14,507 nt of DNA. It comes from DRQF01 sp964559135 (GTDB lineage: Bacteria; Planctomycetota; GCA-002687715; DRQF01). The notes below the pieces were generated by a model, which did not search any database, had not been told where the DNA came from, and saw nothing but the letters and a program-made list of their open reading frames with translations. Every line of letters starts with the position of its first letter. Within the stretch, counting starts at the first letter, position 1. The stretch lies in NCBI GenBank assembly GCA_964559135.1, contig CAZLGG010000102.1:1-14507 (forward strand), given 5' to 3'. Below are positions 6,994 to 13,317 of this stretch, one piece after another. Position numbers and translations under genes: made by a program.

Positions 6994-7030
6994 CCCCTCC
7001 ACACCAAGCGTGGACTCGTCTTGTGGGGGG
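6994..7030. repeat. imperfect inverted repeat between divergent promoters
   Basis: CCCCTCCACA (6994-7003) and TGTGGGGGG (7022-7030) pair over nine bases with one bulged T, around an 18-base centre. The right arm overlaps the candidate -35 of the rightward gene. It may be an operator for the divergent region, but GC-rich sequence makes such repeats fairly likely by chance. Confidence 0.35.
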
Positions 7031-7048
7031 CATGTCTGTGACTATACT
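7021..7048 (+). promoter_or_regulatory. promoter candidate for the small membrane protein gene
   Basis: TTGTGG (7021-7026), a 16-bp spacer and TATACT (7043-7048) precede ATG 7101 by about 52 bp. The -10 has five matches to consensus; the -35 has the TTG. Confidence 0.45.
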
Positions 7049-7100
7049 CGCCCACTCGCCGGGGCCAAGTGCAAGGTCCTCCAGGCGTCGGGGATTTTTC

Positions 7101-7487
7101 ATGCTCAACACCATCGCAATCGTTCTTTCGAGCTTGGCCATTCTGCTCGTCTTCGCCGGTTTGGCGGTCGCACGGAGGCCGAAACGACACGTCCCGCTCA
7201 TGTACGCCGCGTTCACGGTCGACATGATCGCGCTCGCCATCGTCGAGTTGGGGCCTCTGTTTCGTGGGGACGTCGACCCGGTGACAGGGTTGGCCCGGGA
7301 GTTCGAGTGGGCCAAGACGATCCATGCGACCCTGGCCACGATCGCCGTCATCGCCTACATCGTTCAGATCGTCAACGGGCGGCGAATTCTCCGCGGTGAA
7401 CGGCAATTCCTTCCCCGTCACAAACGCTGGGCGAAGATCTTCCTGGTTTTTCGACTTCTCGCCTACGGTACTATGTTCACGGTGTGA
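7101..7487 (+). CDS. small four-helix membrane protein, DUF420-like
   Basis: The 128-residue protein has four hydrophobic segments, at about 3-23, 33-52, 73-92 and 111-128. His30 lies in a KRHVPLM stretch just before helix 2, His75 at the start of helix 3 and His107 in PRHKRW before helix 4. This layout, with K/RxH before helix 2 and a basic G-R-x-L-R-G loop before helix 4, resembles DUF420 (YozB-like) proteins, some of which sit near cytochrome oxidase assembly genes. The resemblance is by eye only. ATG 7101 follows GGGGA at a short distance and lies right at the first helix. It is divergent from the response regulator and convergent with the aminotransferase. No cytochrome genes are in the window, so its role remains open. 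Confidence 0.7.
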   Translation: MLNTIAIVLSSLAILLVFAGLAVARRPKRHVPLMYAAFTVDMIALAIVELGPLFRGDVDPVTGLAREFEWAKTIHATLATIAVIAYIVQIVNGRRILRGERQFLPRHKRWAKIFLVFRLLAYGTMFTV

Positions 7488-7516
7488 GGCCGATCATGAG
7501 CCCGTCAACGACCATT

Positions 7517-7535
7517 CATCCGAGGTGCTTGGATG
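7517..7535. terminator. hairpin between convergent genes, possible bidirectional terminator
   Basis: CATCCGAG-GTG-CTTGGATG gives an eight-pair stem (one G-U on the plus-strand RNA) with a three-base loop. It lies in the 52-bp gap between two converging genes, five bases from the aminotransferase stop. Neither strand has a T-run after it, so termination is inferred from position and shape only. Confidence 0.4.
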
Positions 7536-7539
7536 CGGG

Positions 7540-8766
7540 TCAAGCCGAGAATTCGGCGATGGCCTTGGCGAACAGCGGGATGGCTTTTTCGATACGCTCC
7601 GTCGGGACGGCGTAGCTGATCCGGAAGTGTCCGGGCGCGCCGAATCCGGAGCCGGGGACCGTGAGGACGCACTGCTGTTTCAGAGCGTCGCAGAAGACGC
7701 GATCGTCACCGCCTGGAGCCTTCGGGAAGAGGAAGAACGCGCCGTCTGGAGAGGGCATTTCGTAACCTGCGCGCGTCAGCCCGTCGATGAGGATTTCTCG
7801 GTTTTTCCGATAAACAGACAGGTCTACCGTCGATCCCGCGCAGTGGGGAATGATGCGCTGCATGAACGCGGGCGCGTTCACGAATCCGAGGATTCGCGTG
7901 GCGATTCCCAAGGCTCCGAACAGGACCTCGACGGCGCTGATGCGAGGATTCAAGACGATATATCCGATGCGTTCCCCGGCCAGCCCCAACTCCTTGGAGA
8001 AGCTGGTGACGATGATGCCGTTGCGGCTCACGCGGAGGGCGGAGGGATGGGGCGTGTCGACATACCGGATACGTCGATACGGTTCGTCCATGAAAAGGTA
8101 GACCGGGCGCCCCATCTTCTCGGAGTGTTCGTCGACCAAGCGTCCCAATTCCTCGACGAGAGCCGGTTCATAGACGACGCCCGACGGATTGTTCGGCGTA
8201 TTGACGATGACGGCGCGCGTCCTCGGGCCGAGGGCGCGGCGGAACGCTTCCGGATCCGGCTGGAAGTCCTTCGCCGTGGGCACGGCTTTGGGGACGCCGC
8301 CGTGATTCTGAATATAGAAGAGGTACTCCGTGAAGTAGGGAGTCAGGAGCAGGACTTCGTCTTGCGGCTCGAGGACCGACTTCAAAAGAACGTTGAGCCC
8401 GCCCGCGGCGCCGCACGTCATGACCACGTGATCGGCGGTGATGTCCGGCCCGTGTTCAGCGCTCAGGCGCCGGGCGAGCCATTGGCGGACATCCGGACGG
8501 CCGGCGTTCGTCATATAGCGATGGTCGGCGGGCGAGCTTTCCTCGGCGACGGTGCGCAGGGCGGAAAAGAAACTCTCCGGCGGCGGCGCACAGGGGTTAC
8601 CGAGGGAAAAGTCGAAGACGGCATCGTCGCCCAATTCCGCCCTCAGCCGATTCCCTTCCTCGAACATCTGACGAATGAACGATGCCGCTTCCATGGCGCG
8701 ATGCATGGGCGCGGATATCACGGGATTCAAGGATTCCCTCGCCGTCATTTCACTTTCCGTTGGCAT
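7540..8766 (-). CDS. PLP-dependent class I/II aminotransferase
   Basis: The 408-residue fold type I aminotransferase belongs to the aspartate-aminotransferase-like group. Visible landmarks are the NPSG loop (N193), D227 and Y230 in MDEPY, the Schiff-base lysine K258 in TSFSKELG, R266 in GERIGY and the substrate-carboxylate Arg R382 in GHFRISYA. The length is normal. N-terminal residues such as FIRQMFEEG and FDFSLGNP are shared with a family of broad-specificity or aspartate-type enzymes, so the amino-acid substrate is not settled. Two starts are possible: ATG 8766, which has no ribosome site but lies 7 bp after a -10-like TACACT, and ATG 8748, preceded by a weak GGAAAG. The DedA-type gene ends 33 bp upstream, so read-through from it is likely too. 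Confidence 0.93.
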   Translation of the reverse strand: MPTESEMTARESLNPVISAPMHRAMEAASFIRQMFEEGNRLRAELGDDAVFDFSLGNPCAPPPESFFSALRTVAEESSPADHRYMTNAGRPDVRQWLARRLSAEHGPDITADHVVMTCGAAGGLNVLLKSVLEPQDEVLLLTPYFTEYLFYIQNHGGVPKAVPTAKDFQPDPEAFRRALGPRTRAVIVNTPNNPSGVVYEPALVEELGRLVDEHSEKMGRPVYLFMDEPYRRIRYVDTPHPSALRVSRNGIIVTSFSKELGLAGERIGYIVLNPRISAVEVLFGALGIATRILGFVNAPAFMQRIIPHCAGSTVDLSVYRKNREILIDGLTRAGYEMPSPDGAFFLFPKAPGGDDRVFCDALKQQCVLTVPGSGFGAPGHFRISYAVPTERIEKAIPLFAKAIAEFSA

Positions 8767-8773
8767 GGCGGAG

Positions 8774-8803
8774 AGTGTAACACGGTGGGCCGGTGTTCGT
8801 CAC
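8774..8803 (-). promoter_or_regulatory. promoter candidate for the aminotransferase gene
   Basis: On the minus strand GTGACG (8798-8803), an 18-bp spacer and TACACT (8774-8779) lie just before ATG 8766, with only seven bases between the -10 and the ATG. The predicted start is the ATG itself, giving a leaderless mRNA; alternatively translation begins at ATG 8748 behind GGAAAG. The -35 overlaps the DedA-type stop codon. Confidence 0.35.
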
Positions 8804-9411
8804 AGGAGGAACTTGACAGCCGCGAACCCTGCAACGAGGAGAATGGCGAATCCGATCGCCAAACGATCGAACCACCGATCGATGAAACGCCGGATCGGAT
8901 CTCCGAAGGCCCTGATCAGCCCACCGATCATGAGGAATCGGGCGGAACGACTCACGAGACTCGCGACAAAAAACACGAAAACATTCATGCCGACGGCGCC
9001 GGAGACCAGAGTGAACACCTTGTACGGGATGGGCGTGAAGCCGGCGAGAAAGACGATGATGAATCCCTGTTCGTGATACGAGTCCCGGAACCAGGCTTCG
9101 CGCTCCGGCGTGAATCCAGGAATCCATCCGTAGAAGAATTCGCGCACGTGCTCCCAGAGAAAAAAGCCGATGGCGTACCCGAGGAGCCCGCCGAGGATGC
9201 TTCCGACGCTGCATACGACCGCGTACCAGATGCCTCTTTGCCGTCGTCCCAGAGCGAGCGCCATGAGCAGGGGATCGGGGGGAAGCGGGAAAAAGGACGA
9301 CTCCGCGAAGGCCAGCCAGAAGAGGGCCCACGTGCCGTGAGGGGATTCCGCCCAAGAGAGCATCCAGTCGTAGAGGCGGCGAATGATGTGCCGTCGTCGT
9401 GGCTGCGTCAT
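8800..9411 (-). CDS. DedA/VTT-domain membrane protein, YqaA-like
   Basis: The 203-residue protein has the VTT (SNARE-associated, DedA) domain. Conserved features seen are the first re-entrant region FAESSFFPLPPDPLL with E37, the second GFTPIPYKVF (124-133) with the G-x-x-P pattern, and the Arg-rich VSRSARF stretch (153-159). Hydrophobic segments run near 28-55, 62-85, 117-140, 143-165 and 183-202. The F/L-PLPPD form and the length are closer to YqaA than to the longer DedA paralogues. Relatives act in membrane lipid recycling or flipping; the substrate here is unknown. ATG 9411 follows AGGAGG at a rather long 12 bases, and an in-frame TGA just upstream excludes longer starts. The aminotransferase gene lies 33 bp downstream, and selB is divergent. 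Confidence 0.9.
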   Translation of the reverse strand: MTQPRRRHIIRRLYDWMLSWAESPHGTWALFWLAFAESSFFPLPPDPLLMALALGRRQRGIWYAVVCSVGSILGGLLGYAIGFFLWEHVREFFYGWIPGFTPEREAWFRDSYHEQGFIIVFLAGFTPIPYKVFTLVSGAVGMNVFVFFVASLVSRSARFLMIGGLIRAFGDPIRRFIDRWFDRLAIGFAILLVAGFAAVKFLL

Positions 9412-9453
9412 GGGTCAATCGCCCCTCCTCTTCCAACTCGGGTCGGCCGACGG

Positions 9454-9481
9454 ACGGTAGCAGTGGGAGACTCCACCTCAA
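9454..9481 (-). promoter_or_regulatory. promoter candidate for the DedA-type gene
   Basis: On the minus strand TTGAGG (9476-9481), a 16-bp spacer ending in TGC and TACCGT (9454-9459) form a -35 plus extended -10 arrangement. The predicted start is near 9447, about 35 bp before ATG 9411. Confidence 0.45.
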
Positions 9482-9494
9482 GTCCTTCGGAGAT

Positions 9495-9503
9495 TGCTAT
9501 GAT
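9495..9503 (+). promoter_or_regulatory. extended -10 promoter for selB
   Basis: TGCTATGAT is an extended -10 with TATGAT at 9498-9503, about 52 bp before ATG 9555. The hexamer at -35 distance (9475-9480) is poor and lies on top of the -35 of the divergent DedA-type promoter. The same nonamer precedes the response regulator gene. Confidence 0.5.
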
Positions 9504-9554
9504 GTCCCGTCGGAGCCCACCCCGTGCCCGTCTGTGCATCGAACAGGAATCAGG

Positions 9555-11531
9555 ATGACCTCCTCGAGCAAAGAACCAGCCATCCATCTCGTCATCGGCA
9601 CTGCAGGCCACATTGACCATGGAAAATCCAGCCTCGTGCAACAATTGACCGGGCAGAATCCCAGCCGCCTGAAAGAGGAGCGGGACCGAGGCATGACCAT
9701 CGACATCGGTTATGCGGAGTTTGCCGTCAACGACAGGATCAAGGCGGGCATCATCGACGTCCCCGGTCACGAGCGATTCATCCGGAACATGGTCGCGGGT
9801 GCATCGGGCGTCGACTTCGTTCTTCTGGTCGTGGCCGCCGACGACGGCGTGATGCTGCAGACGCGCGAACACCTCCAGATCATGAGGCTCTTGGGAATCC
9901 AACACGGGTTGACGGTCCTCACGAAGATCGATGCGGTCGACGCGGAGCTGCGGGAGATCGTGGAGGATGACCTGAGGGGTTTTCTCCAGGGCACGTTTCT
10001 CGAGACCAGCCCCATCGTTGGTGTCTCCAACGTCACGGGGGAGGGGATCGACACCCTGCGCGAGACGCTTCGCTCCGCTCTGATCGACCTTCCGGAGCGG
10101 GAAGAGACTGGCGTTTTTCGCATGCCGATCCAGAGGAGTTTCTCCATTCAGGGCCACGGCACCGTGGTGACGGGGGTCCCTGTCTCCGGCCGCGTGAGCG
10201 TGCGAGACGTCCTCGAGGTCCTCCCGCGCGGCATCGATGTACGCGTTCGGGGGATTCAAGTGCATCATCGGCCGAGCGACCACGCCTCCGCCGGGCATCG
10301 GGCGGCTCTGAATCTCACCGACGTCAACTACCGCGACGTCCATCGAGGCGACGTCGTCGCGGCGAAGGGTTTTTTCTCCGCCGCGTCTCTGCTGGAGGCG
10401 CGATTGGAATACCTCCCTCACCACGAGACGCCTCTTCGCAATCGCATGTCGGTGAGGCTCCATGTCGGGTGTGCGGACGTGCGAGGAACAGTGGTGCTCC
10501 TGGACCACCCTCATCTCCTTCCCGGCGAGAGCGGTCTTGTTCAATTGCGTCTCGAGGAAGAGGTCGTCGTGGCGGCGGGTGACCGCTTCGTTCTACGGTT
10601 GGAGAGCCCGGTCATCACTCTCGGAGGGGGCGTGATCCTCGGTGAGACGCGATGGCGGTTCAAGCGTTTCCGCGACTGGCTCAACGAGAACATCGCCGCC
10701 AAGGAGGAGCATCTGGGGGATCGCCGCAGGTACCTCGAATACGTCGTCCGCAGTCAAGGGAAAAAGCTCATGTCCCTCGGCGAGGTTGCCCTGGCCATGA
10801 AGGAGAGGCCCGAGGATCTCTTGCCGGAGCTGGATGCTCTCAGCAGGGATGGCCGCGTGCTGCGGGTGGGCAAGGAACGGGGCTGGATCCATCGGGACAT
10901 GTTCAAGCAGGCCCTGAAGGATGTGTCGTCGGCGCTTCTCGTTTTGCATGACCGGGATCGCCTTCAGGCGGGATTCGCGGTGGCGAGTCTCGTGAAGGAG
11001 ACCAAGCTCGAGCTGGCTCTCGTGGAGGCCACCCTCGATGAGTGGGTGCGTCGCGGCAAGATGACCCGATTGGGCAATCGAAAGTATCGCCACGGCGATT
11101 GGACGGGCGGACTGTCGAAGGAGGACTACCGCTTGGTGACGCTGATCGAATCCCTTCACAAGGAAAGACTCTTCGCAAGCCCCATCAGATCCGAAATCGT
11201 TGCGGCCGTGGATAAGCCCGAGAAGAAAGTGAAGGAGCTTCTGGAGTACCTGTTTCAGATGGGAACGCTCGTTCCCATCACCCCTGATCTGGCCCTTCAT
11301 CACGAGGCGATCGAGGAGGCGGAACGCCGACTCGTTCACCGCATCCAGGAAAAGGGGCCGATGCCTTCCAAGGAATTCAAGGACATCATCGACGCCAGTC
11401 GAAAGTACGTCATCCCTCTCCTCGAGTATTTCGACAAGTTGGGCGTCACCCGTCGCATCGACAACGAACGCGTCCTCGCCGACGGTTGGGAGCAACGTAT
11501 CCAGGGGTCGTCGGGGGTTTCCGAGGGTTGA
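9555..11531 (+). CDS. selB: selenocysteine-specific translation elongation factor SelB
   Basis: The 658-residue GTPase should deliver selenocysteyl-tRNA to UGA codons marked by a SECIS hairpin. The G domain shows GHIDHGKS (18-25), the SelB-type stretch RLKEERDRGMTIDIG (38-52), DVPGH (68-72) and TKID (123-126). Two beta-barrel domains follow, then a C-terminal series of winged helices. The last of these ends with SRKYVIPLLEYFDKLGVTRR, which closely matches the SelB SECIS-binding domain and separates it from EF-Tu and initiation factor 2. The length is in the usual 600-660 range. ATG 9555 is chosen because AGGA lies seven bases before it and the G domain begins at once; the frame is open upstream without homology. 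No selA, selC, selD or SECIS element was seen nearby. The gene is divergent from the DedA-type gene and convergent with the coiled-coil gene. Confidence 0.95.
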   Translation: MTSSSKEPAIHLVIGTAGHIDHGKSSLVQQLTGQNPSRLKEERDRGMTIDIGYAEFAVNDRIKAGIIDVPGHERFIRNMVAGASGVDFVLLVVAADDGVMLQTREHLQIMRLLGIQHGLTVLTKIDAVDAELREIVEDDLRGFLQGTFLETSPIVGVSNVTGEGIDTLRETLRSALIDLPEREETGVFRMPIQRSFSIQGHGTVVTGVPVSGRVSVRDVLEVLPRGIDVRVRGIQVHHRPSDHASAGHRAALNLTDVNYRDVHRGDVVAAKGFFSAASLLEARLEYLPHHETPLRNRMSVRLHVGCADVRGTVVLLDHPHLLPGESGLVQLRLEEEVVVAAGDRFVLRLESPVITLGGGVILGETRWRFKRFRDWLNENIAAKEEHLGDRRRYLEYVVRSQGKKLMSLGEVALAMKERPEDLLPELDALSRDGRVLRVGKERGWIHRDMFKQALKDVSSALLVLHDRDRLQAGFAVASLVKETKLELALVEATLDEWVRRGKMTRLGNRKYRHGDWTGGLSKEDYRLVTLIESLHKERLFASPIRSEIVAAVDKPEKKVKELLEYLFQMGTLVPITPDLALHHEAIEEAERRLVHRIQEKGPMPSKEFKDIIDASRKYVIPLLEYFDKLGVTRRIDNERVLADGWEQRIQGSSGVSEG

Positions 11532-11564
11532 CGCAAAGCGGCGTCGTCGCGCGCGGAGCCCCCG

Positions 11565-12560
11565 TCAGTTGGTCTTCGGTAGGGGATAGCCGACCTCCCT
11601 GGCCTTGGCGATCCAGTCGCGGTTGAGGCGGGATAGGAACTCTCCTTGCTCTTCCAGGACCGCCTCGACCTGCTGGCGCCGCTCACGCTCGGAGAGCCTG
11701 AGAAGGGATTTCGCAACCTTTCGCGTGGAGGCCTCCAACGCCGAGAAGGTCGTCTTCAGGTGCTTCGGATCGTGTTCAGGGAGTCGGCTCCAAGCATCGT
11801 CTCGGGCGAGCCGTCGCGCGAGCCCCTCGGCCCAGGTGATGCGATCTCGAATGCCGGCAAGAGGCGAGAGAATCTGCTGGACCTGGATGAAGATGGGATT
11901 CAATCGCTCGTAGAGGGGGGCGATGGTCTTGGCGCCGTTGCGGATCGCTGCGGCTCCCAAGGTGGCGATACGCGGGTCGGCGGGGTCGCCCTCGAGGGCG
12001 GCGGCGATCTGGGCGAGCCACCAGCGCCGCCCCTGCTCGAAGTTCTTTCGGTGTTCTTCGGCCCGGCGCTGCTCCTCGACGCAGGGGATCTTTTCCTTGA
12101 CGAAATACGTCAGGATCTGATGGACCCGAAGAGTCCGTGAGAACGCATCCCTGAGGTCGGCCGTCAGGGGGGCTGTCTCGCGTTGGAAAGCCGCAATCCG
12201 GCCCTCCACCTCTTTCAGCTCCTCCTCTGATGTCGCGATGACCTCGAGGGCCGCGGGGCGCGCAGCGTCATCGGGGGAGAGTCGATTCCGAACGGAGTAG
12301 ATGCGGTTGGAGATCAGACGGAGGCGCTCCGTCAACGTCTTCATCGCCTCGGGGAGAGCGGAAGACTGGAAGGCCGGTTCCCGGCCCAATCGGCCGAGCG
12401 TCTGGGCGAGTCCTTGAATCCGAGCCTCCAAGTGCTGGATTCGCTCCTCGGGCGGTGTCTCGGGCGTCGGGGTGGTGTCCGAGGGGGAGATCGCCATCCA
12501 CAAGCCGATCCCCAGGACGGCCATGATGAGCAGGCTAAGCGCGTAGGTGGCGAACCGCAT
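11565..12560 (-). CDS. unrecognised membrane-anchored coiled-coil protein
   Basis: The family is not recognised. The 331-residue protein starts with a short basic end and a single hydrophobic helix at about 5-24, acting as a signal anchor. A short Pro/Thr-rich stretch follows (about 26-38), and then a long, almost wholly helical, charged region with heptad-like spacing, for example ERIQHLEARIQGLAQTLGRL (39-58) and later Glu/Arg-rich helices. This predicts an extended coiled coil outside the cytoplasmic membrane. ATG 12560 has AGGA nine bases upstream, inside the 3' end of purQ, so the genes overlap by 26 bp and are probably translated from one message. Nothing in it points to purine metabolism. 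Its stop is 33 bp from the convergent selB stop. It could equally be a cell-envelope or division-related protein; no function is assigned. Confidence 0.8.
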   Translation of the reverse strand: MRFATYALSLLIMAVLGIGLWMAISPSDTTPTPETPPEERIQHLEARIQGLAQTLGRLGREPAFQSSALPEAMKTLTERLRLISNRIYSVRNRLSPDDAARPAALEVIATSEEELKEVEGRIAAFQRETAPLTADLRDAFSRTLRVHQILTYFVKEKIPCVEEQRRAEEHRKNFEQGRRWWLAQIAAALEGDPADPRIATLGAAAIRNGAKTIAPLYERLNPIFIQVQQILSPLAGIRDRITWAEGLARRLARDDAWSRLPEHDPKHLKTTFSALEASTRKVAKSLLRLSERERRQQVEAVLEEQGEFLSRLNRDWIAKAREVGYPLPKTN

Positions 12561-13317
12561 TCTCGAAGATCCTCGCTCCGTCCCCTTGGGTGCGGCGTCC
12601 TCGCTCGCGCGTCCAACGGGGGTGTTGCCACGGGAACAAGGCTCGCTCCGGGTGGGGCATCATGCCCAGAACCTGGCCGGTCGCATCCACGATGGCCGCG
12701 ACGTCGCCCACGCTCCCATTGGGATTGAAGGGATAAGGCGCCGGTCCCGGCTCTGGACCGAGATAGCGTAACGCCACCCTGCGGTCGGCTGCGAGTCGTT
12801 CGAGATCGCTCTGCTCCGCGACGGTGAATCGGCCCTCGGCGTGGGCGGCGGGCAACTCGAGCTCGTCGTCGTCCTCGAGGAAGAGGCAAAGGGATGGGTC
12901 GGGGCGAAGGCGCACCCAGCGGTCCTCGTAGCGGTGACTGGCATTATCCCGAAGCGTCGTGCGGATGGGAGGTCCGTCCGGAGACGGACCGGGCAGGAGA
13001 CCGGATTTGATCAGCACCTGAAAGCCGTTGCAGATTCCGATCACGAGCCCGCCCCGATCCACCAGACGTCGGAAGGCCTCGCCCAGAGTCTCGTCGATTT
13101 CGAGGGCCAGGATGCGCCCGGCGGCGATGTCGTCCCCGTAGGAAAAACCGCCCGGGATGGCGACGGCGCCGAATTCGTCCAGAAGTCTCGGAGTTTCCAG
13201 CAGCTGGTTCACGTGGATCTCGCGAACCTCCGCGCCGGCTTGTTCGAAGGCGAATGCGGTTTCCTCGTTGCAGTTCACGCCAGCGGCGCGAAGCACGCAT
13301 ACCCTCGGTTCAGTCAC
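12535..13317 (-). CDS. purQ: phosphoribosylformylglycinamidine synthase subunit I (glutaminase)
   Basis: PurQ releases ammonia from glutamine for the fourth step of purine synthesis, the conversion of FGAR to FGAM, working with PurL. The 260-residue class I glutamine amidotransferase shows the nucleophile C96 in GICNGFQ, the HAEG motif (159-162) and the catalytic pair H222 and E224 in PHPER. The PGGFSYGDD stretch (55-63) is typical of PurQ. It is somewhat longer than the 225-residue PurQ of Gram-positive bacteria and fits the form found with long PurL proteins. The start is GTG 13317, eight bases before the end of purL, with GGAAGG inside purL as ribosome site. The coiled-coil gene overlaps its 3' end. 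Confidence 0.96.
   Translation of the reverse strand: MTEPRVCVLRAAGVNCNEETAFAFEQAGAEVREIHVNQLLETPRLLDEFGAVAIPGGFSYGDDIAAGRILALEIDETLGEAFRRLVDRGGLVIGICNGFQVLIKSGLLPGPSPDGPPIRTTLRDNASHRYEDRWVRLRPDPSLCLFLEDDDELELPAAHAEGRFTVAEQSDLERLAADRRVALRYLGPEPGPAPYPFNPNGSVGDVAAIVDATGQVLGMMPHPERALFPWQHPRWTRERGRRTQGDGARIFENAVRHLRA
13310..13317 (-). other. purL stop / purQ start overlap
   Basis: The eight bases GTGACTGA hold the GTG start of purQ and the TGA stop of purL in different frames. Such overlaps usually couple translation and help keep the two subunits in ratio. Confidence 0.85.

Noticed and set aside
7324..9558. 744-codon plus-strand open frame opposite the aminotransferase and DedA-type genes
   Set aside because: It is a GC-driven antisense frame of low complexity; the minus-strand genes carry complete catalytic motifs.
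9408..10544. 378-codon minus-strand open frame opposite selB
   Set aside because: It is a shadow of the SelB G-domain coding strand; no independent motif or ribosome site.
11530..11545. GACGC-AAAGCG-GCGTC hairpin just after the selB stop
   Set aside because: Only five pairs and no T-run, so it is too weak to call a terminator.
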